NCBI GenBank assembly: GCA_026391355.1
Contig: JAPLDH010000016.1
Coordinates: 1 to 64,000, forward strand
Origin: Bacteroidota bacterium
GTDB lineage: Bacteria > Bacteroidota > Bacteroidia > Bacteroidales > FEN-979
Direction of reading: 5' to 3'
DNA: 64,000 nt
The notes beneath the pieces were generated by a model. That model was given only the letters and a program-made list of their open reading frames with translations, did not search any database and was not told the DNA's origin. The translations under genes and the position numbers were made by a program. Of this stretch, positions 28,601 to 35,609 are shown in pieces. Numbering within the stretch: the stretch's first letter is position 1; every line of letters starts with the position of its first letter.

Positions 28601-30415
28601 GGAAGTAATAAAGTTTGTGCAGGTAGTACAGGGATCATCTATACCACCCAGGGGGGAATGACCAACTATGACTGGAAGTTGTCTACCGGTGGAACCATCA
28701 CTGCCGGCGGAACCACGACTGATTCTACCGTTACAATCACCTGGAATACTGCAGGGAGCCAATGGATAACGGTCAATTATACCAATCCCAACGGATGTTC
28801 TGCAACTTCGCCATTTTCTTTTATCGTAACCGTAAATCCTTTACCGGTTCCAACACTCACAGGTCCCGCTTCAGTGTGTGTGGGTACTGCAAGTAATGTA
28901 TACACAACCCAAACCGGGATGACCAATTATCAATGGAATGTCTCCGCGGGAGGAACCATTACTGCCGGTGGTACACCGATAAAGAATACAGTTACAGTAA
29001 CCTGGACAACCGTTGGATCTCAGGCCGTATCTGTCAACTATACAAATGCAAATGGCTGTACTGCTAACCTGCCAACAGTCAAAACTGTAACCGTGAATGC
29101 ACTTCCGGTTCCCGTTATTACCGGCAGCAGTTCTCTCTGTTCAGGTGTTTCAGGAACCTATATCACCCAAACCGGTATGACCAGCTATACATGGACTGTT
29201 GCTGCCGGTGGAATCATTATGGCCGGCGGAACATCTGCAAGCCCTTATATCTCGGTAAAATGGACTGCGACGGGTTCAAAATGGGTCAGCGTAAATTATA
29301 CCAACACGAGCGGTTGCAGGGCTTCGCTCTCCTCCCAGTTCGCAATTACGGTCAATGCATTACCCGTTCCGACCATAACAGGAAGTGCAAGTGCATGCCA
29401 GGGACCCAATGCTGTTATCTATTCCACCCAGGCAGGAATGACCAATTATATCTGGACTATTTCATCGGGTGGAACGATCACCTCAGGACAGGGAACGGCA
29501 TCAATCACTGTTACCTGGAATGTTGCCGGCACTCAATGGGTTAAGGTTAATTACACGAATGCCAACGGATGTACTGCAATAACTGCTGCTCAGTTCAATG
29601 TTACGGTCATTGCCATCCCCGTTCCTTCCATTACCGGTCCGGCAACTGCTTGCAGCGGGACTACATGCTATTACTACACAGAATCCGGTAAGACGAATTA
29701 TGTCTGGACAGTCTCACCCGGAGGTACGATCATTGCAGGATCGGGAACAAAATCCATTTACGTAACCTGGAGCAGCCCCGGAACACGGACGGTATCTGTA
29801 ATCTATAACAATCCTACCGGTTGTCCCGTATTAAATCCCACAGTGAAATCGGTTGTGATCAATCCTGTGCCGGCACCAACCATCACAGGACCCACAACTG
29901 TTTGCGTCGGATCTTACGTATCTTACTATACGGAAGCGGGGATGACCAATTATACATGGACACTGGGTGGCTCGGGAGGATCCATCTATTCCGGGTTCAA
30001 CGGCCGCCAGATCCTTGTAAGATGGACAATAGCAGGACCAAAAACGGTTAACGTGAATTATACCAATGCAGGCGGATGCAGGGCACCCGTCCCGGCATCA
30101 CTCAGTGTAACTGTAAATGCCTGTGCATCCTTACCAGAAGGCATCGAAGACCAGCAGTTAACCCGTGATTTCAGGATCTACCCCAACCCGAACCAGGGAC
30201 AATTTACGGTTTCCATGGAATGTTACTGCGATGAAAATTGTGACCTGTTTGTTTTCAACACATTCGGTCAAAAAATATATGAATTGAAGAATCTTGTCAT
30301 CAATGGGAAGAAAGAACAAACCATCGACCTTGGAAATCTCCCCGACGGATTATATTCAGTCGTCTTCCGTAACCGTGATCAGTGGCTGGTCAAAAAGTTG
30401 CTGATCTACAGATAA
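19616..30415 (+). CDS. Giant T9SS cargo: parallel beta-helix and 21 Ig/PKD-like repeats
   Basis: A predicted 3,599-residue surface protein, one of the longest genes expected in such a genome. A signal peptide (MKKLYLFIVLIFALEQSYGQ) is followed by two right-handed beta-helix regions (about residues 25-720 and 930-1400, rich in INNN/GIYF/SGN repeats). Two fibronectin-III-like domains follow (VTNPATAITTTTATLNGTV...NTTYHFRAKG, about 1405-1600) and one PKD-like domain starting AAGVITGPVNVC. Then come 21 repeats of about 86 residues each (24.7-30.1 kb), with pattern LPVPTITGP..VC....NVYTTEAGMTNY.W.VS.GG.I..GG....VTWNT.GAQTVSVNYTN.NGC.A..PTV..VTVNA. Each repeat has two cysteines that could pair. The end is a type A sorting domain (FRIYPNPNQGQFTV...GLYSVVFRNRDQWLVKKLLIYR) directing T9SS export and anchoring. 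Likely a stalk-like adhesin, possibly with carbohydrate binding through the beta-helix; no catalytic motif seen. Confidence 0.9.
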   Translation: MKKLYLFIVLIFALEQSYGQLTGTKTIPGTYPTIAAAITDLNLQGVGTGGVTFNVTAGYTETASNLMITATGTSANPVLFQRTGGGANPLITAAAGVSATLDGIIIFKGSDYITFNGIDLVDPVTNNTATTQMEWGYALLKNSAIDGCQHVTLSNCVITLQRIYSGSTGIYVANHTPSSVTALTITSLSGTNSYNAFYSNMIQNVNTGISLTGFIDVTPYTFYDQNNDIGDSGSGTGNAIQDFGGIAATTANGIIVNYQNGCNISYNIISNTSGGGIVSASNIYGIQFGTAVNSSVTINNNMITLNQGNNIGRVYHIYSALSGTGSLTINGNAFASTITSGASGIVSCIYIAGATASSTINNNQFISCPGLNTTAIIYFIYNNVTTPNITVSGNILNNLSKTGAGNAFYGYYNNSNAGGGNENIYGNTFSNITITGATAFYGIYSATTSITQNKSINNNTISAIIGGSTTIMGIYSTAGNNSNIYGNAVYNITSGNGGTGTGAMYAYNISSPTSILSTIFSNTAYGLTNANSGAVYGLNVLGGTTINIYKNSIYTLSGSNAGTLSYGIFITTGTTINIYNNFISDIKATAATGANAVNGLYFAGGSVIGVYFNSIFLSAGSSSVTTFGSSGIYANTTPTLELRDNIVVNVSTAGPTGGYTVAYRRSSTTLTTYSTLSNNNDFYAGTPGTSYLLFYDGTTSIQTLSALKTFMVSREGQSISENPPFVNSAIAPFDLHLKTTFATSCESGGATVSTPVNITTDYDGQSRYPNSGYPNNPSYPAGAPDIGADEFAGMLWDINPPMIIYTPLGNTSSTSPRQLNVTITDASGVPVTGIGLPVLYWKINSGTWTSCQGTYYINNIYYFIFGAGAGPGDVVSYYIVAQDNSTPTPLVGSNPSLGASGFTFNPPAASTPPTTPSTYTILGYLCGSYNVGIGQTYTTLTAAIADLNTKEVPCAVTFVLTDNTYPSETFPITINPNSGSTSANTITIQSAAGKTPVITGSSASGILILNGIDYLIIDGSNSGGADKSLTFENSNTAANTYVIGFSNSGGSDPAQNNTIKNCIIKASSQITNNTYGIFMNATGGGYDNTVITNNTIYSARNGIQFYGSTLHLTSNGQITNNIIGSATDATAIQYRGLLLQNVNNTLISGNEIMGAPAGNANSYQAGIYIQANTLNSKIRKNKIHDWFFSGTGGYSAYGIYFGSDASTLTEISNNLIYLIKGDGWPGVQSDNPAGIYIANGGNCQIYFNSIFMSGNTLSSITAGGNGSCISIVAGTSVLDIRDNILKNSMQGVSGTPADFTYAIYSSSPSSVFSLSNFNDYYVDGVGPNIGYINSTSLSSLLAWQGATGQDANSLNIDPAFTSTSDLHTSILGLNNQGVTIAGISYDYTGTTRTSPPDMGAYEFFYAANMVTNPATAITTTTATLNGTVGAQNEIVVTYFDYGLTAAYDSYIAATPSPVTGTTVTAISGGLTGLTPNTTYHFRAKGIVGSYAYFGLDETFTTGFAPPVVVTTSATGITTTDATLNGTVNANNAVSTVTFEYGLTTSYGTSVSGVPGTVNGSTATAVSSAITGLQICTTYHFRAVAVNASGTTYGNDMTFTTIGVVPVAAGVITGPVNVCRTIGGYVYSVPAITGATGYAWTLPPNATITSGANTNSITVTYDVTSTSGNVTVAGTNNCGSGTASSLAVTVHPLPTVTITGPANACIGSTGNIYTTQAGMSNYLWTVSTGGTITGGGTTLSNTVTVTWTTTGAKTVSVNYTDANGCTAASPTIYNVTVNALPVPTLSGPNPVCQNSTGNVYTTETGMTNYSWSVSAGGSITAGGTTSSNTVTVTWTTSGARTVSVNYYNAANCAAAAPTVYNVTVNALPVPTIAGPAPVCVNSTGNVYTTQAGMTGYSWSVSAGGTITGGGTSISNTITITWLTTGANTVSVNYTNSNGCQAATPTVYNVTVNALPTPTLAGPATVCVNSAGNVYSTQAGMTNYIWSVSSGGTITAGGTTLSNTVTVTWTTTGSKTVSINYTNSNGCTAPSATVYPVTVNALPVPTITGPNSVCQNSTGNNYTTETGMTNYVWTVSAGGTITAGGTATSTLVTVTWNTVGAQTVSVSYTNGNGCTAATPTVYNVSVNALPAPTISGPAAVCANSTGNIYSTQAGMTNYSWVVSSGGTITLGGGTTNSFVVVTWTTAGARTVSVNYTNGNGCTAASPTVKNVTVYALPLPTISGLTTLCAGTTGVTYTTETGMTNYTWLVSSGGTITAGGTTSSSSVTVTWNTAGAQTVSINYTNTNGCTAASPTVYNVVVNALPVPAITGPTPVCLNSTGNVYTTQTGMTNYLWSVSAGGTITAGGTLTSSTATVTWITAGAQTVSVNYANSNNCTAASPTVYNVTVNTLPTPVIAGSASVCAGSTSNVYTTAPGMSNYTWTVSSGGTITGGGTTVSNTVTVTWNTPGAQTVSVNYTNANGCTGASATVKNVTVNALPSPTLTGSAAVCAGTTGVVYTTETGMSNYSWSVSAGGTITAGGTNVSSSVTVTWNTPGAQTVSVNYSNVNGCTAVTATVKNVTVNPLPVPTISGFSTTCAIPGVNYYTESGMTGYTWSVSAGGTITAGVGTFLITVTWNTPGPQTISVNYTNANGCTAVSPTVKNITVNALPVPTITGNSPVCAGTTGSVYTTESGMTNYTWVVSAGGTITSGGTSTSNSVTITWNTAGAQTVTVNYTNSNNCSAATATVKAVTVDAAPVPTINGSLFVCSGATVSYKTEAGMSGYIWTVSAGGSILSGAGTDSIAVLWNTPGTQFVTVNYMGSNGCSASSPTTVNVMVYTLPVPSITGYSSVCVGTTGVIYITEAGMTNYTWSVSGGGLITGGQGTRTAMVAWTAAGPQTISITYTNSNNCTPAAPTVKNVTVNPLPLPTITGTDTLCIGTTGVVYTTEPGMSNYIWTKSSGGTITSGGTSTSNTVTITWNTAGSQYVAVKYTNSNGCTAGIPTILAIIVNPLPVPTISGSNKVCAGSTGIIYTTQGGMTNYDWKLSTGGTITAGGTTTDSTVTITWNTAGSQWITVNYTNPNGCSATSPFSFIVTVNPLPVPTLTGPASVCVGTASNVYTTQTGMTNYQWNVSAGGTITAGGTPIKNTVTVTWTTVGSQAVSVNYTNANGCTANLPTVKTVTVNALPVPVITGSSSLCSGVSGTYITQTGMTSYTWTVAAGGIIMAGGTSASPYISVKWTATGSKWVSVNYTNTSGCRASLSSQFAITVNALPVPTITGSASACQGPNAVIYSTQAGMTNYIWTISSGGTITSGQGTASITVTWNVAGTQWVKVNYTNANGCTAITAAQFNVTVIAIPVPSITGPATACSGTTCYYYTESGKTNYVWTVSPGGTIIAGSGTKSIYVTWSSPGTRTVSVIYNNPTGCPVLNPTVKSVVINPVPAPTITGPTTVCVGSYVSYYTEAGMTNYTWTLGGSGGSIYSGFNGRQILVRWTIAGPKTVNVNYTNAGGCRAPVPASLSVTVNACASLPEGIEDQQLTRDFRIYPNPNQGQFTVSMECYCDENCDLFVFNTFGQKIYELKNLVINGKKEQTIDLGNLPDGLYSVVFRNRDQWLVKKLLIYR
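24690..30125 (+). repeat. Tandem coding repeat, 21 units of about 258 bp
   Basis: Units were counted by eye from LPTVTITGPANAC to PAPTITGPTTVC. The amino-acid pattern is strongly conserved while codons vary between units, so the array is old and kept by selection rather than recently amplified. Units 11, 13, 20 and 21 are somewhat shorter or more diverged. The conserved VC and NGC cysteines recur in nearly all units. Confidence 0.85.
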
Positions 30416-30435
30416 TTAAACCTGTTTTCATTCAT

Positions 30436-30475
30436 AAAATCCGGAGTATGCAAAACTGTGTATTCCGGATTTTTT
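30436..30475 (+). terminator. Rho-independent terminator after the giant gene
   Basis: AAAATCCGGA (30436-30445) pairs with TCCGGATTTTTT (30464-30475), extended by GTA/TAT, around an AAAACT-containing loop. A T-run ends it, 20 bp after the stop codon. The A-run on the left makes it possibly bidirectional. Confidence 0.75.
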
Positions 30476-30545
30476 ATGATACCACCTGATTTCAAAGCAA
30501 TGTTTTTCGGTATTTTTACAGTTAATTTAATGATTTGATTATAAT

Positions 30546-30563
30546 CCCGGAGCGAGCTCCGGG
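30546..30563. repeat. REP-like hairpin CCCGGAGC-GA-GCTCCGGG
   Basis: A perfect 8-bp palindromic stem with a two-base loop, set in AT-rich DNA. A related hairpin lies at 32968-32985 on the other side of the 30602 gene. Such short GC hairpins are dispersed in many Bacteroidetes genomes. Confidence 0.6.
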
Positions 30564-30601
30564 GAATTAACCCAACAAACTGTTTGTTCAATATATTGGC
30601 C

Positions 30602-32938
30602 ATGAGACAAATAACCCTTATCACGTTTGTGTCGGGAATCATCCTGTTCTTTGCCCCGGAGAAAATGATCTTCTCCCAGGGTATATCCATCAGTGACAGC
30701 AACACATTGCCTGATCCTAAAGCAATGCTGGATATCCAAAGTCTGACCAAGGGACTTCTGATCCCTCGTTTGGACCTTCAGTCAAGCAATATTACTACAG
30801 GACTTGGAGTGAATCAGTTGGGATTACTCGTGTTCAATACTAACCAAGGTTACTCTCTTGGATCCGGGTTTTACTTCTGGACCGGAATTCACTGGCAAAA
30901 AATTTATGATGGAACCGATGTACCGCTCAATTATTGGTACAACCAGGGTGACAGCATTTACCGGCTCAAAAGGAATGGCACTGAAATTTACAGGATCTAT
31001 CAGAGTGATAATTTGCAAACTATTGGACAAGGCTTAAATGTTTTGAATTCAAATACTTCAGGCAAATGGAATTATGCTTCGGGTTATAATGCGTTGAGTT
31101 CAAATACAACAGGCATTTCAAATACAGCAACAGGGTATTATGCTTTAAATCAAAATACAACCGGCCAGGCAAATACAGCAGTGGGATTGGATGCACTTCA
31201 TAATAATACTACAGGAAATGATAATTCTGCATTCGGTTCGGAAACACTTTATCAAAATACAACCGGGTCGGATAATAGCGGAATGGGTATGCACAATCTA
31301 TCGAATAATACAACAGGAAGCAGAAACAGTGCATTCGGTGAAGGAAACCTTTACAACAATTCAACCGGTTGTGATAATGTGGCCGGGGGACTTCCTGCAC
31401 TAGTTTATAATACAACCGGTAATTACAATGTTGCAATAGGTAACAGTTCATTGTTCCATAATACTACGGCACTTTACAATACGGCAGTCGGTCAAAGTAC
31501 AATGTATTTTAATACTACAGGAATTGGAAATACTACTGCCGGAGAGGGAGGACTATATAATCTTGCCACAGGAAATTATAATACAGGATTGGGTTTGGAT
31601 AATCTATATTATGTAACAACCGGCATTGGAAATTCAGCACTCGGATTTAATGCAGGACGATCGATGATTACGGGTCATTACAATCTTTTCCTTGGAAATG
31701 GCTCTGGGTTTAATGCTTTGCAAAAGAATGATGCTGTTAATACGGTTGCACTTGGAGATTCAACCTACACCACAAAGGACAACCAGGTTGTTATCGGAAA
31801 TTCCGCTATAACGGAAGTTTTAATCAATGGAATAACAGTCAAACCCGGTGTAACGGATTCAGCACTGATAAGCGATCATGGAGTAATTAAAAAACAGGCA
31901 ATACCTTCAATACCTGCGCAGTACTGGGGAAAAACCGGAAATCAGATATATCCATTAGATACATCAGATATAATTGGCATAGGGTTTAAGAATCCATCCG
32001 CTTCACTCGATATTAAATATGGAACTTTCAGATTAAGAACACCAATATCTGCAGGCGATACAGGATTTGGTTTATTTCAAATATTTTCAGATGGAACAAC
32101 GGTTTTGGGGACAGATAATAATTATAGCGGGCAAAGTGCAGGAGCTACAACAAGATTTGAAATTCAAACAGGTTCAGGATATAATTCTGATATGGGAATA
32201 AAAGTGTCAAGTCAAAACAATGACTTTGCACCTATGTATTATTTATTAAAATCAAAAGGGACTTTAAATAACCCACTTCCTGTTACATATTTATCAAGAT
32301 TAGGTGGAATTATTGCAACCGGATATAACAATAATTTTTACAGAACGGCCGCAAAAATTATATTTATGACAAGCGCAAGTCCCATCGGTGATACTGTTCC
32401 GACTGATATTATTTTTTATAATCATGGATGGGGAGTGGCTTCTGACGGAGGGTTTGAAAGGATGAGAATAAAGGATGATGGTGATATCGATATTAAAAAA
32501 AGACTAATAATAGAGACCATTCCAATCAAACCCGGCCCAGCAGATTCAGTGCTTATTTCTGATAATGGAGTAATCAAGAAACAGAGGATAGGAGCCGGAT
32601 CGCTGAAAGTTGACAGTTGTGCTTACTTTGCCCTGAAAGACCATGGCAACAGCGGAACATCGTTAACCGTTGACTGGAATGCCGGCAATATGCAGAAAAT
32701 AACAAGAACCGGCAATTGCACCGTAAATATGACAGCGCCCCCGGGAGCCACACGGCTGACCTTATTGGTGAACCATGAAAATTCATCCGTACCTTACACC
32801 CTGAATTTTTCACCTGCTCCGAAATGGCCTGGCGGGGTTGCACCTTCATTTACAAATACAGCATCAGGCGTAGATATTATTAACTTTGTTTTCGACGGTA
32901 TTGCTTATTATGCCACCGTTGACAATGATTTTAAATGA
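30602..32938 (+). CDS. YadA-head-like / phage tail-fibre-like repeat protein
   Basis: A 778-residue exported protein with signal sequence MRQITLITFVSGIILFFAPEKMIFSQ (start at 30602; an upstream in-frame start at 30584 is less likely). Residues 30-100 hold the DPKAMLDIQSLTKGLLIPRLDL...GLLVFNTNQG module found before collagen-like and tail-fibre-like proteins in Bacteroidetes. Thirteen 17-residue repeats of form NTTGxxNTAxGxxALxx follow, equivalent to the YadA head repeat that builds a left-handed beta-roll in trimeric adhesins. The middle part (about residues 430-640) resembles phage tail or appendage proteins (VLGTDNNYSGQSAGATTRFEIQTGSG) and is more AT-rich than its surroundings. Two copies of a PxxPADSVLISDNGVIKKQ segment bracket it. 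There is no T9SS sorting domain. Probably a trimeric adhesive fibre. Confidence 0.75.
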   Translation: MRQITLITFVSGIILFFAPEKMIFSQGISISDSNTLPDPKAMLDIQSLTKGLLIPRLDLQSSNITTGLGVNQLGLLVFNTNQGYSLGSGFYFWTGIHWQKIYDGTDVPLNYWYNQGDSIYRLKRNGTEIYRIYQSDNLQTIGQGLNVLNSNTSGKWNYASGYNALSSNTTGISNTATGYYALNQNTTGQANTAVGLDALHNNTTGNDNSAFGSETLYQNTTGSDNSGMGMHNLSNNTTGSRNSAFGEGNLYNNSTGCDNVAGGLPALVYNTTGNYNVAIGNSSLFHNTTALYNTAVGQSTMYFNTTGIGNTTAGEGGLYNLATGNYNTGLGLDNLYYVTTGIGNSALGFNAGRSMITGHYNLFLGNGSGFNALQKNDAVNTVALGDSTYTTKDNQVVIGNSAITEVLINGITVKPGVTDSALISDHGVIKKQAIPSIPAQYWGKTGNQIYPLDTSDIIGIGFKNPSASLDIKYGTFRLRTPISAGDTGFGLFQIFSDGTTVLGTDNNYSGQSAGATTRFEIQTGSGYNSDMGIKVSSQNNDFAPMYYLLKSKGTLNNPLPVTYLSRLGGIIATGYNNNFYRTAAKIIFMTSASPIGDTVPTDIIFYNHGWGVASDGGFERMRIKDDGDIDIKKRLIIETIPIKPGPADSVLISDNGVIKKQRIGAGSLKVDSCAYFALKDHGNSGTSLTVDWNAGNMQKITRTGNCTVNMTAPPGATRLTLLVNHENSSVPYTLNFSPAPKWPGGVAPSFTNTASGVDIINFVFDGIAYYATVDNDFK
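31052..31714 (+). repeat. Tandem coding repeat, 13 units of 51 bp (17 residues)
   Basis: In-frame units from NTSGKWNYASGYNALSS to MITGHYNLFLGNGSGFN with conserved NTTG, N, G and L positions. The period is exactly 51 bp throughout, with no insertion or deletion between units. Confidence 0.9.
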
Positions 32939-32967
32939 CCATTGGTTTACGTTTGGATATGAATTAT

Positions 32968-32985
32968 CCCGTGCTTTAGCGCGGG
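32968..32985. repeat. REP-like hairpin CCCGTGC-TTTA-GCGCGGG
   Basis: A 7-bp stem with one G-T wobble and a TTTA loop, 29 bp after the 30602 gene and related to the hairpin at 30546-30563. It may also slow transcription after that gene, but no T-run follows, so I do not call a terminator. Confidence 0.55.
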
Positions 32986-33018
32986 GCTGATAGGAAGGAC
33001 GCTAACTCTGACTATATT

Positions 33019-34014
33019 ATGGAAGAGAACAGAATTTTTGACGAAGAACAAGAGACAAATTATCTTGAACTTCAAACACGGCTCAAGGAAGCCCTGGCAA
33101 AAGTTGAAACTGCCAAAGAACTCCGGGAAGCCAAGGGTTACCTGATCGATGTCCAGGCGCTGTTTAAGGGTCTTAAACTCCGCAGGGAGGACCGGGAAGA
33201 GCTGTATGGTAAACTCCAGGAAGCATTCCTTGAGGTTAACCGGCAAATCGATTCGGAGCGTCAGTCTATTGAAAATGAGGCAACACTGAACTACCGAAGA
33301 TTAAAAAACAAAACTGACCATATCCTCAATGAGGTATTCAGCAGTACTGATTACCGGCATTCAAAGAACCTGCTGATGGAGATTCAGAACGAATTACGTG
33401 ATACCCGGTTATTGAGGGAGCAGAAGGATGAATTGTACAAGATCATCCGGGAGAGTTTTGATATTGTGAAAGGACAACAGGAGGAGGAAAGAAATAAATT
33501 TGAAAATGAAGCCCGGCAGCAGTATGAACGGCTGAAAGTTCTCGTCGACAGTGGTCTTAAGCAGGCCGAGGAGACAAACCAATACAAGGAGACCCGCGAA
33601 TACCTGAAGAAGATCCAGTCGGAATTCAAAGGGACAAGGATGGTTCATGAACAACGCGAAGAACTTTACAGCCGGCTGCAAACGGCTTTTGAGATCCTGA
33701 ACAAACGGCTCGATGAGTTCTTCCACCAGAAGAAAAAGAACTGGGAAGTGAAGATGCAATACCGCATCTCTGAACACTCTTCCGATGTTTATGAGCTGCG
33801 AGAAACCCTCAAAAAGGATTATGCTTCGCTGGATGAATTGCTCGATCATCTGGAAATCGCCATTTCGCGCGGGAAGGACGCGGAAGCCGTGCACAACCTG
33901 AAGGCAAGGATCGCTTCCCTAAAAACGGGTATCGAAAAGAAAGAAACAGAGATCCTGAACCTGGAAACCGAAATGAATCAACTTAAAAACCGGTTCGAAC
34001 CAGAGGAATCATAA
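33019..34014 (+). CDS. Coiled-coil protein with three DUF349-like helical repeats
   Basis: A 331-residue, highly charged, almost wholly helical protein without signal peptide, so cytoplasmic. Three repeats of roughly 65-80 residues are visible, with cores LIDVQALFKGLKLRREDREELYGKLQEAF, LMEIQNELRDTRLLREQKDELYKIIRESF and LKKIQSEFKGTRMVHEQREELYSRLQTAF. Spacing and pattern resemble DUF349, a helical repeat common in Bacteroidetes. The last ~90 residues form a continuous coiled coil (LKTGIEKKETEILNLETEMNQLKNRF). It has no known enzymatic function. It stands alone between the fibre protein and the convergent PQQ-like gene. Confidence 0.8.
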   Translation: MEENRIFDEEQETNYLELQTRLKEALAKVETAKELREAKGYLIDVQALFKGLKLRREDREELYGKLQEAFLEVNRQIDSERQSIENEATLNYRRLKNKTDHILNEVFSSTDYRHSKNLLMEIQNELRDTRLLREQKDELYKIIRESFDIVKGQQEEERNKFENEARQQYERLKVLVDSGLKQAEETNQYKETREYLKKIQSEFKGTRMVHEQREELYSRLQTAFEILNKRLDEFFHQKKKNWEVKMQYRISEHSSDVYELRETLKKDYASLDELLDHLEIAISRGKDAEAVHNLKARIASLKTGIEKKETEILNLETEMNQLKNRFEPEES

Positions 34015-34109
34015 GATGCCTGCGAACGTCAACCCCTTCGGAATTACTCAAGGAGATCAGGGATTTGCTGAAGAAATAGCCTGCGGGATGTTGCGATGAT
34101 GAGTTGTTG

Positions 34110-35276
34110 TCAGTTAGCACTTAATTGCTGATAATCATAAACAAGCAACGCATCGCCGTGTCTGATGAGCAGCATGTTGCCCGCAATTACAGGATGTGCA
34201 AAATGTTCCCCGGTTCCTTTGCTGATGATAAACGTTTTATTCAGGGTCATCTTTCCGTTATCAATACTGACCATACCAACCTGGCCGTTTTGATTATATA
34301 AAATCAGCTCCTGTCCCGCTGAAACAGTTGATCCTATTTTAAACTTCAGTGAACCGGCGGGTTTACCGGTACCAGCGTCGATACTCCAGTATAAACGATG
34401 TTTGTCAGAAGACCCATAAAGAAAATTGCCGGTTTTCACAAACCCGCCAAAATAGGTATCAAATTCAAGATTGCTCCATATCTTTCGGAGGTGTGAACCG
34501 TCCCCGGATATTTCAAATTTTGCTGCTCCATTCCCCTCTCCTTCCACAACATATAAGAAACCTTCCGAAAAAAGAGGCTGATTGCAAAGTGATACCCCTT
34601 TGAACATTTCATTATAGTTCCATAATAACTCACCTTTATCGGCATCCAGTCCAACCATCGACATATATGAAAAGGTCACCAGAATATTGCGGTCAGCATA
34701 ACGGAATAGCAATGGCGCGCCATAGCCGGGTGTTTCACCGCTTCCTTTTGCCGTCCAGATGATTTTCCCTGTAAACCGGTTTAAACAGGCAACGTTGGTA
34801 TCCGACCCGCCAGGAACACAGTAAAGTCTATCCTTGTCAATCAGAACAGGGACAGAATAACCAAACATCGCATATCCCCCATGACAGTTCTCTACTAAAT
34901 TTACTGACCATCGTTTCTGTCCTTTTACAATATCAAAGCATCCAATATCTCCCATTCCTGAACTGGTATAGACCAGACTGTCGATTACCGTGGGTGAGGC
35001 ACGTGATCCCCTGTAGGATGTTGACCATTCCTCCCCGTATTTTACCTTCCAGATCAACGTACCCTTAAAATCATAGGCAAACAGATAACCCATCTCTTCC
35101 TGCTCTCCTGTCACAAAAATCCGGTCGTTGGTTACCGTGGGTGCACTGTAACCATTTCCAAGTCCTTCGATGACCAGTAATGGCGAAGGATTTATCTCTT
35201 TCCCCCCCGCAAAAACTCCGGTGGATAAACATAAAACAAAAAAAAATCGCAAAAAGGTTGTTCTCATTCTGTTCAT
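34110..35276 (-). CDS. PQQ-like beta-propeller repeat protein, exported
   Basis: A 388-residue protein with signal peptide (MRTTFLRFFFVLCLSTGVFA) and repeated propeller strands: FAYDFKGTLIWKVKYG, SSGMGDIGCFDIVKGQKRWSVNL, CLNRFTGKIIWTAKG, GLDADKGELLWNYNE, SIDAGTGKPAGSLKF. These W-containing strands are the PQQ-like (outer-membrane-assembly YfgL/BamB-type) repeat, which binds partners and not necessarily PQQ. A Shine-Dalgarno GGAGG at 35288-35284 supports the start at 35276. There is no lipobox, so periplasmic location is likely. I cannot say which partner it serves. It converges on the coiled-coil gene. Confidence 0.8.
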   Translation of the reverse strand: MNRMRTTFLRFFFVLCLSTGVFAGGKEINPSPLLVIEGLGNGYSAPTVTNDRIFVTGEQEEMGYLFAYDFKGTLIWKVKYGEEWSTSYRGSRASPTVIDSLVYTSSGMGDIGCFDIVKGQKRWSVNLVENCHGGYAMFGYSVPVLIDKDRLYCVPGGSDTNVACLNRFTGKIIWTAKGSGETPGYGAPLLFRYADRNILVTFSYMSMVGLDADKGELLWNYNEMFKGVSLCNQPLFSEGFLYVVEGEGNGAAKFEISGDGSHLRKIWSNLEFDTYFGGFVKTGNFLYGSSDKHRLYWSIDAGTGKPAGSLKFKIGSTVSAGQELILYNQNGQVGMVSIDNGKMTLNKTFIISKGTGEHFAHPVIAGNMLLIRHGDALLVYDYQQLSAN

Positions 35277-35609
35277 TTTACTTCCTCCGGACTTTTTTAT
35301 GGCTCTTTTAAATTCAATTGGATCTCAGCCACGTAAGCCTTCCTTCTCCTTATAGGACCATATAAGCATCGGGAGAGTGCAAAGAAAAGTATTTTTTTCG
35401 TACACAATCTTTTTACACAACAAAATAGGAGTGTTTTTTTTACAAAATACGATCTCACAAATGAAAAAAGCAACAATATCAGGTAGGTCGATGTGAATTC
35501 GGAATGAAATAAGCACAATCTTCTGCCACAGTTTGAAATTCTTGCCTGTACCCTAAAAATATCATATCTTTCACGCTTCTTTTCTAAAAGCATGAGAGGC
35601 GAGAAAGCC
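35277..35609. other. AT-rich intergenic stretch without a recognisable gene
   Basis: Only short frames are present. A 98-codon minus-strand frame (35297-35593) is cysteine- and phenylalanine-rich with no family resemblance, and I treat it as chance. The stretch separates the PQQ-like gene from the kinase relic and may itself be worn-down kinase sequence. Confidence 0.4.

Noticed and set aside
24690..30125. CRISPR or non-coding satellite array
   Set aside because: The ~258-bp periodicity is coding repeat within one frame, with silent variation between units.
34016..34099. 27-codon plus-strand frame, or in-frame extension of the PQQ-like gene past its stop
   Set aside because: Too short and without conserved features; the PQQ-like protein is complete without it.
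35297..35593. 98-codon minus-strand frame rich in Cys and Phe
   Set aside because: Low-complexity composition, no start signal, no family resemblance; taken as chance in AT-rich DNA.
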